Positions 1 through 6,369 of a stretch of 16,432 bases of DNA are shown piece by piece. Where the stretch lies: positions 1-16,432 of the forward strand of contig CABSRC010000027.1 of the NCBI GenBank assembly GCA_902480035.1, given 5' to 3'. A program made the position numbers and the translations under genes. Each line of letters begins with the position of its first letter. Within the stretch, counting starts at the first letter, position 1. Origin of the DNA: an uncultured Streptococcus sp. (GTDB lineage: Bacteria > Bacillota > Bacilli > Lactobacillales > Streptococcaceae). The notes beneath the pieces were generated by a model. The model was not told the DNA's origin. It did no database searches and saw only the letters and a list, made by a program, of their open reading frames with translations.

Positions 1-1
1 C

Positions 2-628
2 GAATACCCACGTTGGGGTGAAGATGATCCACGTTCAAACGAATTGGCAGAATGGTTGATCGAAGCTTACACAACTCGTCTACGTAGCCACAAACTTTAC
101 AAAGACGCAGAAGCTACAGTTTCACTTCTTACAATCACATCTAACGTTGCTTACTCTAAACAAACTGGTAACTCACCAGTTCACAAAGGGGTATACCTCA
201 ACGAAGATGGTTCTGTGAACTTGTCTAAACTCGAATTCTTCTCACCAGGTGCTAACCCATCTAACAAAGCGAAAGGTGGATGGTTGCAAAACTTGAACTC
301 ACTTGCTAGCCTTGACTTTGGTTATGCAGCTGATGGTATCTCACTCACTACTCAAGTTTCACCACGCGCTCTTGGTAAGACTCGTGATGAACAAGTGGAT
401 AACTTGGTAACTATCCTTGATGGTTACTTCGAAAACGGTGGACAACACGTTAACTTGAACGTTATGGACTTGAACGATGTTTACGAAAAGATCATGTCAG
501 GTGAAGACGTTATCGTTCGTATCTCTGGATACTGTGTAAACACGAAATACCTCACTCCAGAACAAAAAACTGAATTGACACAACGTGTCTTCCACGAAGT
601 TCTTTCAATGGATGATGCCTTGAGCTAA
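2..628 (+). CDS. pflB: Pyruvate formate-lyase, C-terminal part (5' end outside the window)
   Basis: This is the last 208 codons of formate acetyltransferase, which converts pyruvate and CoA to acetyl-CoA and formate in the cytoplasm during anaerobic mixed-acid fermentation. The reading frame is open from base 2 and begins EYPRWGEDDPRSNELAEW, so the gene starts upstream. The glycyl-radical motif RISGYCVN lies near the C-terminus with the radical glycine codon at 527-529; the E. coli counterpart is RVSGYAV. The catalytic cysteine pair belongs to the missing upstream part. Codon choice is strongly biased toward a few codons such as AAC, GGT and CGT, as expected for a very abundant protein. The stop at 626-628 is followed closely by a terminator, so this is the end of a transcript. 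Identity is very secure. Confidence 0.97.
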   Translation, partial: EYPRWGEDDPRSNELAEWLIEAYTTRLRSHKLYKDAEATVSLLTITSNVAYSKQTGNSPVHKGVYLNEDGSVNLSKLEFFSPGANPSNKAKGGWLQNLNSLASLDFGYAADGISLTTQVSPRALGKTRDEQVDNLVTILDGYFENGGQHVNLNVMDLNDVYEKIMSGEDVIVRISGYCVNTKYLTPEQKTELTQRVFHEVLSMDDALS

Positions 629-638
629 GATTCAAATA

Positions 639-676
639 GATGAAAAAACCAGTCGGAAACGGCTGGTTTTTTCATC
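639..676 (+). terminator. Intrinsic terminator of pflB
   Basis: A stem of about 16 pairs runs between 639-654 and 661-676 around a GGAAAC loop, with one mismatch. The 3' arm contains six T residues. The A-rich 5' arm would also give a U-run on the other strand, so it may work in both directions. Confidence 0.9.
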
Positions 677-732
677 CTCATCGCAAGATTATTCTGAATT
701 TTGAAAGAGTTTAAGAGCCCGCTATATAGAGT

Positions 733-761
733 TTGACAGCGCTTTCTCCAAGTGTTATAGT
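733..761 (+). promoter_or_regulatory. Consensus sigma-70 promoter ahead of the 37-codon ORF
   Basis: A perfect -35 box TTGACA at 733-738, a 17-base spacer, and a TATAGT -10 box at 756-761. This is the closest match to consensus among the promoters seen in this window. Expected transcription start is near 768, giving a leader of about 25 bases before the small ORF. Confidence 0.75.
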
Positions 762-793
762 AGAGCTGTAAACAAGATAGAAGGGGTGATCCT

Positions 794-907
794 ATGTTTT
801 TAACATTTATTTTCGCTATTATTTGGCTCTTTATCCTGATTGCACTGATCTTTTTAGCAACCCTTCTCGTCCAGGATATGACCGTGCAGCACCACCACCC
901 GAGTTAA
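794..907 (+). CDS. Putative 37-residue single-pass membrane peptide
   Basis: A short ORF of 37 codons, MFLTFIFAIIWLFILIALIF then LATLLVQDMTVQHHHPS, ending in TAA at 905-907. Residues 2 to about 26 form one uninterrupted hydrophobic helix, and the tail is short, polar and histidine-rich (HHH at residues 33-35). The start has a good ribosome site, AAGGGGTG at 781-788, five bases before the ATG, and a consensus promoter lies directly upstream. A weak hairpin with a T-run follows at 950-1006. I do not recognise a family. The case for a real gene rests on promoter, ribosome site and membrane-helix composition, because length alone proves nothing. It could act as a small membrane regulator or a toxin-like peptide, but nothing in the sequence decides this. 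Confidence 0.6.
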   Translation: MFLTFIFAIIWLFILIALIFLATLLVQDMTVQHHHPS

Positions 908-949
908 CGAATCTTAGGGCTAGACAATAGCTATTCTAAATGAATTCAT

Positions 950-1006
950 AAGGACAAGAAACAAACTAGAATTGTCAGATTTTAGTTCTGTCTCTCGTCC
1001 TTTTTT
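950..1006 (+). terminator. Possible weak terminator after the small peptide gene
   Basis: An imperfect inverted repeat, 950-965 against 987-1002, is followed by T residues to 1006. Three A-C mismatches interrupt the stem on the plus strand. The T-run leads straight into the next promoter. Confidence 0.4.
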
Positions 1007-1014
1007 GCTATAAT
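1006..1014 (+). promoter_or_regulatory. Extended -10 promoter of the thrE-like pair
   Basis: TGCTATAAT (TG at 1006-1007, perfect TATAAT at 1009-1014). The -35 position at 986-991 reads TTCTGT and is poor, which is typical when the extended -10 carries the recognition. The ribosome site AAGGAA sits just before the ATG at 1045. Confidence 0.7.
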
Positions 1015-1044
1015 AGAAACAGATTATTTAGTAAGAAGGAAATT

Positions 1045-1803
1045 ATGGAAGAGTCAAAACAGATCAACCAAGTGATCGACGTCCTGATGTTAGCTGGAAC
1101 CCTCCTGATAGAGAGCGGTTCTGAGATTCACCGGGTCGAAGATACCATGATCCGGATCGCCCATTCACAGGGAATCGTCGATTGCAATGTTTTAGCGATG
1201 CCAGTCGCTATTTTCTTTTCAATTGAGAACGCCAATGTCACGCGCATGAAACGGATCTTGCGAACCAATTACAATATCGAAAAGGTCTGTGATGTCAACC
1301 AGATCTCTCGTCAACTAGTCTCTGGAGAGATTGATCTCGAGCACGCTTACCAGGCCCTGAGCGAGTTGAAAAAAAAGCGTGTTCCTTATACCAATCTCCA
1401 GTTGACCATTGCAGCAACCCTCAGTGCGCCTTTCTTCTCTATCATGTTTGGAGGAAATTTCTATGATGCGATTGGAGCGGGTATTGCGACTGTCTTTGCC
1501 TTTGCTTTTTCTCTTGTCGTTGAGAAATACGTTCGCATTCCTTTTGCCACTGCCTTTGCGGCCGCCTTTGTCTTTGGTTTTTTAGCCCATATCTGGACGC
1601 GCTATAGTGGTTTTCCATCCAATACCGATCTCATTATCGCAGGCTGTGTCATGCCCTTCGTTCCTGGAATCGCTATGACCAATGCTGTCCGCGATCTCAT
1701 GAATTACCACCTCAACTCTGGGATGAGCAAACTCTTTGAGACTCTCCTCATTACTCTTGCACTTGGTGCCGGTACAACGGTCGCCCTCGTCCTTATGAAA
1801 TAA
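1045..1803 (+). CDS. Threonine/serine exporter family protein, large subunit (ThrE N-terminal type)
   Basis: A 252-residue inner-membrane protein resembling the N-terminal half of Corynebacterium ThrE, which exports threonine and serine. Residues 1-112 form a soluble domain with the family pattern LLIESGSEIHRVEDTMIRIA at 20-39. Residues 117-250 hold about five membrane helices, with the conserved PFVPGIAMTNAVRDL stretch around 204-218. In Corynebacterium both halves are one protein; here, as in many Firmicutes, they are two genes, and the partner follows one base after the stop. The start is supported by an AAGGAA site and an extended -10 promoter. Substrate is inferred from family only: a role in amino-acid or small-metabolite export is likely, and threonine specificity is not shown by the sequence. 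Confidence 0.88.
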   Translation: MEESKQINQVIDVLMLAGTLLIESGSEIHRVEDTMIRIAHSQGIVDCNVLAMPVAIFFSIENANVTRMKRILRTNYNIEKVCDVNQISRQLVSGEIDLEHAYQALSELKKKRVPYTNLQLTIAATLSAPFFSIMFGGNFYDAIGAGIATVFAFAFSLVVEKYVRIPFATAFAAAFVFGFLAHIWTRYSGFPSNTDLIIAGCVMPFVPGIAMTNAVRDLMNYHLNSGMSKLFETLLITLALGAGTTVALVLMK

Positions 1804-1804
1804 A

Positions 1805-2275
1805 ATGATGAACCTAACTGAATTTTTAATCCAAGCGGTGGCCAGTTTGATTGCCATCATCACCTTTTTAATCGTCCTAAATGTGCAACGCTCCATGTTG
1901 ATTCCTGGAGGAATCCTCGGTATGGGCATCTGGCTACTTTACTATATCCTGAAAGGGCCTACCAATGTCATCGTTGCAACCTTTATCGCAGCCATTGTCG
2001 GCTCCTGTATCAGTCAGATTTTAAGTATCATTCTCAAGACGCCTGTCGTGGTCTTTATGTTGTCCATTCTCGCGCCCTTGGTTCCAGGATATATTTCCTA
2101 TCGAACCACTTCCTTCTTTGTCAGTGGCCAATATCGCCAAGCAGTGACCAGCGTGACCCTAGTTGTGATTCTGGCCTTGGTCATCTCCATCGGGATGGCT
2201 AGTGGATCTGTCGTCTTGAAACTCTACCATTCCTACCAACGTCATCAAAAAAGAAACACGACCAATGCCAACTAG
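1805..2275 (+). CDS. Threonine/serine exporter family protein, small subunit (ThrE C-terminal type)
   Basis: A 156-residue, almost entirely hydrophobic protein with four or five membrane helices (about 6-26, 32-48, 52-74, 79-97, 115-138) and a basic tail HSYQRHQKRNTTNAN. The APLVPGYISYRT stretch at 90-101 matches the C-terminal half of ThrE exporters and mirrors the PFVPGIAMTN loop of its partner. It begins one base after the upstream stop, with tandem ATG codons at 1805 and 1808 and no clear ribosome site of its own, so translation is probably coupled to the upstream gene. The pair should assemble into one transporter. The TAG stop lies inside the loop and stem of the terminator. Confidence 0.85.
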   Translation: MMNLTEFLIQAVASLIAIITFLIVLNVQRSMLIPGGILGMGIWLLYYILKGPTNVIVATFIAAIVGSCISQILSIILKTPVVVFMLSILAPLVPGYISYRTTSFFVSGQYRQAVTSVTLVVILALVISIGMASGSVVLKLYHSYQRHQKRNTTNAN

Positions 2276-2286
2276 CATTGGTTTTT
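2261..2286 (+). terminator. Terminator overlapping the end of the exporter operon
   Basis: A perfect 8-base-pair stem, ACCAATGC (2261-2268) with GCATTGGT (2275-2282), loop CAACTA, then TTTTT to 2286. The 5' arm is coding sequence and the stop codon 2273-2275 spans the loop and the first base of the 3' arm. Confidence 0.85.
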
Positions 2287-2308
2287 CAAAACTTATCTAT
2301 GTAATCGC

Positions 2309-2336
2309 TTGTATTTTTGTTTAAAAGGAGTACAAT
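2309..2336 (+). promoter_or_regulatory. Probable promoter of the small two-helix membrane protein
   Basis: TTGTAT at 2309-2314, a 16-base spacer, and TACAAT at 2331-2336. The match is moderate, but it is the best candidate between the terminator and the next gene. Confidence 0.5.
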
Positions 2337-2381
2337 GATAGTGAAAAAACAAATCCTTTAAAGTATGTGAGGTGCTGTATG

Positions 2382-2612
2382 ATGGTAAACAAGTATATCA
2401 AGTATCTTCCTTGGGTGATTCTAGGATCCTTCTCCTCCTATCTATCAGCGACTTACTATGCCCGCAATTCATTTGACTTGTTCTATCTGACCTTGATCTT
2501 TCTGATTGCGGACATCGCTATACTCGTCTTCTACGAAAAAGTTCTAAGAGACAAATGCAAAGAACTCTTCATAAGAATCATGAGCAACCCTAAGAAGGAT
2601 AAGCAAGCATAA
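2382..2612 (+). CDS. Small two-helix membrane protein of unknown function
   Basis: A 76-residue protein beginning MVNKYIKYLPWVILG, with two predicted membrane helices (about 8-27 and 33-53) joined by a short polar turn (YYARNSFD) and a basic C-terminal tail ending in MSNPKKDKQA. The ATG at 2382 is chosen because GAGGTG at 2369-2374 lies seven bases upstream. The ATG at 2379 is one codon earlier, and the GTG at 2367 would place the ribosome site inside the gene. It has its own promoter and terminator, so it is monocistronic. I do not recognise a characterised family. The charge pattern suggests that both ends are cytoplasmic. Function is not predictable from the sequence. Confidence 0.75.
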   Translation: MVNKYIKYLPWVILGSFSSYLSATYYARNSFDLFYLTLIFLIADIAILVFYEKVLRDKCKELFIRIMSNPKKDKQA

Positions 2613-2618
2613 GAGTTG

Positions 2619-2643
2619 AAAAGCCATCTAAGGATGGCTTTTT
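2619..2643 (+). terminator. Terminator of the small membrane protein gene
   Basis: A perfect 10-base-pair stem, 2619-2628 (AAAAGCCATC) with 2633-2642, loop TAAG, ending in five T residues. It lies six bases after the stop codon. The A-rich 5' arm would allow activity in the other direction too. Confidence 0.9.
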
Positions 2644-2743
2644 CTGATAGATTCTTTATTTTTCTATGAAATATTGCAAAATCGGTCCCGAGAATGATTT
2701 CCTTGCTGATCTAGCTTTTTCAAGGGAGTTTTACCCTTAAATA

Positions 2744-2760
2744 TGGTAAAATAGTAACGA
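2744..2760 (+). promoter_or_regulatory. mvaS promoter, extended -10
   Basis: TGGTAAAAT at 2744-2752 is an extended -10 box followed by AGTAACGA to 2760. No good -35 box exists at the right spacing; that position is covered by a short inverted repeat, AAGGG (2722-2726) with CCCTT (2734-2738). The string TAAAATAGTAACGA (2747-2760) recurs with one change ahead of mvaK1. Confidence 0.6.
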
Positions 2761-2798
2761 AATATACTAGTAGATATCAAATAAAAAAGAGGTTAAGA

Positions 2799-3971
2799 AT
2801 GACAATTGGGATTGATAAGATTGGTTTTGCGACGAGCCCTTATGTCTTGCGTTTAGAAGATTTGGCTGCTGCTCGTGATACTGATCCTGAAAAACTGAGC
2901 AAGGGTCTTCTCTTAAAAGAACAAAGTGTTGCACCGATCACAGAAGACATCGTCACACTGGCTGCAACTGCGGCAGATGATATTTTGACAGATGAAGACA
3001 AACAAGCAATCGATATGGTGATTCTTGCGACGGAATCTGGGATTGACCAAAGTAAGGCCGCTGCTGTTTTTGTCCATGGTTTACTAGACATCCAGCCTTT
3101 TGCCCGCTCTTTTGAGATGAAAGAAGCTTGCTATGCTGCAACTGCTGCTTTGGATTATGCTAAACTCCATGTTGAAAAATTCCCGCAGAGTAAGGTCTTG
3201 GTCATTGCCAGTGACATTGCTAAATATGGAATCGGAACTCCTGGTGAACCGACACAAGGGGCTGGAGCGGTTGCCATGCTAGTCAGCCAAAATCCCCGTG
3301 TTCTATCTTTTAACGATGATAACATCGCCCAAACACGTGATGTGATGGATTTTTGGCGTCCAAATTATGCGACAACTCCCTTCGTGAATGGGATTTATTC
3401 AACGCAGCAATATCTAGATTCTCTGAAAACAACTTGGGCGGAATACCAGAAACGGACTGGCCTTGCCTTGACAGACTTTGCAGCCGTCTGCTTCCACTTG
3501 CCTTATCCAAAATTAGCTCTCAAGGGCTTGAAAAAAATCCTGGATAAGTCAGTATCAGAAGAGAAAAAAGACCAATTACAATACAACTTTGATCAATCGA
3601 TTCTATACAGCCAACGCGTGGGAAATATCTACACTGGATCTCTTTTCCTAGGATTGCTGTCACTACTGGAAAATGACCCCCAACTCAAAGCTGGAGACCG
3701 AATCGCCCTCTTTAGTTATGGAAGTGGAGCTGTTTCTGAGATCTTTAGTGCCAATCTCGTTCCTGGTTTTGAGCAACTCCTAGATCACAAACGTATGGAC
3801 AAACTAGATCAACGGACGGTTCTTAGTGTTGCTGACTACGAACGACTCTTTTATGAGGAAGCAGATCTAGACTCTAATGGCAATCAAGTGTTTGAGCCTG
3901 CTACGCTTCAAACTTATGCTTTGACAGAGATCAAGGAACACCAACGCACTTACCAGAAAGTAGAAAAATAA
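2799..3971 (+). CDS. mvaS: Hydroxymethylglutaryl-CoA synthase
   Basis: A 390-residue cytoplasmic enzyme that condenses acetyl-CoA with acetoacetyl-CoA to HMG-CoA, the first committed step of the mevalonate route to isoprenoids (undecaprenyl phosphate, quinone side chains). The catalytic residues fall exactly at the numbers known for the Enterococcus faecalis enzyme: Glu79 in ATES, the acyl-accepting Cys111 in EACYAAT, and His233 in CFHLPY. The C-terminal half keeps the GNIYTGSLFLGLLSLL and SYGSGAVSEIFS stretches. Length is normal for the bacterial family. The ATG has an AGAGG-type ribosome site, and the stop shares one base with the mvaA start (TAATG), so the two genes form a tightly coupled operon. 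Identity is very secure. Confidence 0.97.
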   Translation: MTIGIDKIGFATSPYVLRLEDLAAARDTDPEKLSKGLLLKEQSVAPITEDIVTLAATAADDILTDEDKQAIDMVILATESGIDQSKAAAVFVHGLLDIQPFARSFEMKEACYAATAALDYAKLHVEKFPQSKVLVIASDIAKYGIGTPGEPTQGAGAVAMLVSQNPRVLSFNDDNIAQTRDVMDFWRPNYATTPFVNGIYSTQQYLDSLKTTWAEYQKRTGLALTDFAAVCFHLPYPKLALKGLKKILDKSVSEEKKDQLQYNFDQSILYSQRVGNIYTGSLFLGLLSLLENDPQLKAGDRIALFSYGSGAVSEIFSANLVPGFEQLLDHKRMDKLDQRTVLSVADYERLFYEEADLDSNGNQVFEPATLQTYALTEIKEHQRTYQKVEK

Positions 3972-5233
3972 TGGCACGATTACCAGGCTTTGCAAAACTT
4001 TCTCCCACAGAACGCATAGAGGCCTTACTGAAGGAAGGCCTCTTAACTTGGGATGAAGCACAGATCTTAAAAGAACAAAAGGGACTTCCCCTTTCTATTG
4101 CAGATCAATTGACGGAAAATGTCTTGTCGACTTTTGACTTGCCTTTTAGCCTCGCTCCTTATTTTCTGATCAATGGTCGTGACTATGTCCTTCCTATGGT
4201 CACAGAAGAGCCTTCCGTGGTTGCAGCTGCCAGCTTTGCGGCCAAGCTCATCCAACGTTCGGGTGGCTTCACCACCCAGGTACACCAGCGCCAAATGATC
4301 GGTGAGATTGCTCTGACAGATGTTAAGGATGTGGAAATGGCTAGCAAGCGCATCCTAGAAGACAAGGAAACTCTTCTTCAGCTGGCTAATGAAGCCTATC
4401 CTTCTATCGTCAAGCGTGGAGGCGGAGCGAGGGATCTGTGGGTCGAAAACAAGGGGAACTTTCTCATTGTCTACTTGGCTGTCGATCCTAAAGAAGCCAT
4501 GGGGGCCAATATGCTCAACACGATGCTGGAAGCTCTGACCGATCGCATCCAAGAACTCTCTGGTGGACAGGCCTTAATGGCGATTTTATCCAACTTGGCC
4601 ACGCGCTCTTTGGTGAGTGCAAGGTGTGCCATTGATTTTAAAGCACTGAGTCGAAATCCTGAGGAAGCCGTTGAGATTGCCCACCGGATGGAGCTAGCTA
4701 GCCAACTGGCTCAAGTGGATCCTTACCGTGCAGCCACTCATAACAAGGGAATTTTTAACGGGATTGATGCCCTGGTCCTTGCTACAGGAAATGACTGGCG
4801 GGCCATCGAAGCAGGAGCCCATGCCTATGCCGCACAAAGCGGTCCATACAAGGGCTTAAGTCACTGGAAAAGTCAGCCAGAAGAGAAAAAACTCTATGGA
4901 GAGATTACCCTGCCAATGCCGGTTGCGACAAAAGGAGGCTCCATTGGCCTCAACCCTACGGTTCAAGTCAGCCACCGTTTACTAGGAGAACCTTCTGCTA
5001 TTGAATTAGCCGGTATCATCGCTTCGCTCGGTTTGGCGCAGAATTTCGCAGCCCTCAAAGCCCTTGTCACCACAGGAATCCAAGCAGGACATATGAAACT
5101 CCAAGCACGCTCCCTAGCCCTTCTAGCAGGTGCTAAGGAAGAGGAAGTTCCCCGATTGGTCAGCCAACTCCTTGAAAACAAACCCTTTAACTTAGAGAAG
5201 GCACAAACACTCTTACAAGAATTGAGAAAATAA
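3971..5233 (+). CDS. mvaA: Hydroxymethylglutaryl-CoA reductase, class II (degradative type fold)
   Basis: A 420-residue soluble enzyme that reduces HMG-CoA to mevalonate with NAD(P)H. It lacks the membrane anchor of class I enzymes. Active-site landmarks are visible in order: TEEPSVVAAAS at 78-88 (the catalytic Glu is 79 or 80), EAMGANMLNTM at 175-185 (nucleotide-binding loop), HNKG with Lys259, GND with Asp275, and the mobile C-terminal flap His in GHMKLQ (His374). The start overlaps the mvaS stop by one base. The long intergenic element begins inside its own stop codon region (5232). Cofactor preference cannot be told from sequence alone. Identity is very secure. Confidence 0.97.
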   Translation: MARLPGFAKLSPTERIEALLKEGLLTWDEAQILKEQKGLPLSIADQLTENVLSTFDLPFSLAPYFLINGRDYVLPMVTEEPSVVAAASFAAKLIQRSGGFTTQVHQRQMIGEIALTDVKDVEMASKRILEDKETLLQLANEAYPSIVKRGGGARDLWVENKGNFLIVYLAVDPKEAMGANMLNTMLEALTDRIQELSGGQALMAILSNLATRSLVSARCAIDFKALSRNPEEAVEIAHRMELASQLAQVDPYRAATHNKGIFNGIDALVLATGNDWRAIEAGAHAYAAQSGPYKGLSHWKSQPEEKKLYGEITLPMPVATKGGSIGLNPTVQVSHRLLGEPSAIELAGIIASLGLAQNFAALKALVTTGIQAGHMKLQARSLALLAGAKEEEVPRLVSQLLENKPFNLEKAQTLLQELRK

Positions 5234-5348
5234 AAGAACTAAGACAAACTAATTCTTTAGTAAATTAAGTCAAGTGATCCTGCAAAGAAATAAAAATGAG
5301 TTCTAATTTTTTAAATGAATCGAGAATATAATGAAACTTTCCGCCGTG

Positions 5349-5382
5349 AAAAAAGTGCTAGAAACACTTTTGTTTCTAGCAC
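5349..5382 (-). terminator. Minus-strand terminator of the dipeptidase-PrsW operon
   Basis: A perfect 11-base-pair stem, GTGCTAGAAAC (5355-5365) with GTTTCTAGCAC (5372-5382). On the minus strand it is followed directly by six T residues (A-run at 5349-5354). It lies about 160 bases past the stop of the PrsW-like gene. Confidence 0.8.
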
Positions 5383-5494
5383 TCGGAATTATTGAGACCT
5401 TAGGCTCAATAATTAGTCATGGAACTTCTTCGAAGTTCGCTGACGTCCGTCTTCACCTAAGGAAAGTTTCTAAGATGATTTTATCTTCACTTTG

Positions 5495-5523
5495 AGAACT
5501 AAGACCCACGTCTTAGTTCTTTT
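5495..5523 (+). terminator. Terminator of mvaS-mvaA
   Basis: A perfect 11-base-pair stem, AGAACTAAGAC (5495-5505) with GTCTTAGTTCT (5510-5520), loop CCAC, followed by TTT and a T-rich stretch. The same 5' arm also occurs as a direct copy at 5235-5245, so the 3' arm has two possible partners. Confidence 0.75.
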
Positions 5524-5541
5524 GTGTTTGAAAAATTTTTC

Positions 5542-6369
5542 TTATTGTTTTAAAAATGGCAACTCGGGATGTTTCTTGGTATAGAGCACCACTTCGATAA
5601 AGGTCCCTACTTGGACGGCAAAGAGTAGTCCGACGAGAAGATTAATCCGATGGTCTGTTTCATAAAACGGAGAGTTCCATAAGAAGTGATTGGCTACTGT
5701 CGAGAGAACACACCAGAGCCCAAAGATTTTTTCCTTTTTCTGAGTCACTTGAGACAACAAGAGGAAGACACCAACGGATACAACAGCTGTATAGAGGGCA
5801 TGTGAAGCTAATCCACCAGAGATCCGGTTAATGGCCTCAGTAACCGCAGCTAATTGGCTGGTTTTGGTTTGGCGGGCAACGTACCCTAAATCCTCAATGA
5901 TTTGAAAACCAAAGCCAGAGCCCAAGCCTGCAATTAGAATCGCTTTTAGATCTTTCTTGCCAACCATCAAGACAACCCAAAAGGCAACTAGAGCCTTAAA
6001 GAATTCCTCTGAAAACGGGGCCGTCAAAGCATCCGTCCACTTGTTAAAGACAGTGGCATCCTTGATCACATGGCTATTCATAATATCAATCAAGCTATTG
6101 CCTGAAAAGCTCAACCAGCCTGCTACGAAGGCTCCTCCAAACATGGCAATCCATAAGAGATAGGTTGGAACAGACAACTGCTTGGCCAATCGTTTTGAAA
6201 AGAGATAGAGCGGGATAATAATAGCAGCTAAAACAGACAAGTTTAAGACCAAGTCTCTGCCTGCAGACTGGCTAAATTCTTGTTGAGAAAGATGACCGAG
6301 TTCAAACTCCAAGCCAATTCCTGCCAACAGTAGAAAAAGATAGATCGAGGCTCTTTGAATTTTAGTCAT
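5542..6369 (-). CDS. PrsW-like intramembrane metalloprotease
   Basis: A 275-residue polytopic membrane protein with about eight hydrophobic segments. It shows the PrsW/CAAX-type pattern: the EE motif APFSEEFFKAL (Glu121, Glu122, Lys125), a second GFGFQIIEDLGY segment (Phe155, Glu159), His190 in ASHALYTAVVSVG, and NHFLWNSP with His228. Where PrsW proteins often have an Asp after the last His, this one has Asn232. The acidic and His residues should bind a catalytic metal within the membrane. In Bacillus, PrsW makes the first cut in the anti-sigma factor RsiW; the substrate here is unknown. The ATG lies inside the end of the dipeptidase gene (8-base overlap), with GGGAGG as ribosome site, so the two proteins are co-translated. 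Family call is good; proteolytic activity is inferred. Confidence 0.85.
   Translation of the reverse strand: MTKIQRASIYLFLLLAGIGLEFELGHLSQQEFSQSAGRDLVLNLSVLAAIIIPLYLFSKRLAKQLSVPTYLLWIAMFGGAFVAGWLSFSGNSLIDIMNSHVIKDATVFNKWTDALTAPFSEEFFKALVAFWVVLMVGKKDLKAILIAGLGSGFGFQIIEDLGYVARQTKTSQLAAVTEAINRISGGLASHALYTAVVSVGVFLLLSQVTQKKEKIFGLWCVLSTVANHFLWNSPFYETDHRINLLVGLLFAVQVGTFIEVVLYTKKHPELPFLKQ

Larger units (their letters stand above)
5232..5523. repeat. Hairpin-rich intergenic element bounded by a 14-base inverted repeat
   Basis: AAAAGAACTAAGAC (5232-5245) and GTCTTAGTTCTTTT (5510-5523) are perfect 14-base inverted repeats that enclose the whole gap between mvaA and the PrsW-like gene. Inside lie an 11-base-pair hairpin (5355-5382), a 10-base-pair hairpin (5387-5414), a 7-base-pair hairpin (5422-5438), a 5-base-pair hairpin (5472-5487) and an 11-base-pair hairpin (5495-5520). 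A long-range 10-base pairing joins 5333-5342 and 5461-5470. No ORF of note is present and no flanking target duplication is seen. It may be a miniature repeat related in style to streptococcal BOX-like elements, or only a densely structured double terminator. Confidence 0.6.

Noticed and set aside
1582..1929. 115-codon minus-strand ORF opposite the exporter genes
   Set aside because: It is antisense to two well-supported membrane proteins, has no ribosome site, and its protein is composition noise.
2335..2361. Eight-codon ORF (MIVKKQIL) with AAAGGAG upstream, as a possible leader peptide
   Set aside because: The ATG overlaps the likely -10 box TACAAT, so it would lie before the transcript start; no attenuator is seen after it.
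5232..5523. Known riboswitch class in the mvaA-PrsW gap
   Set aside because: The element lies 3' of both flanking genes, not ahead of either, and I see no motif of a riboswitch class that I recognise.
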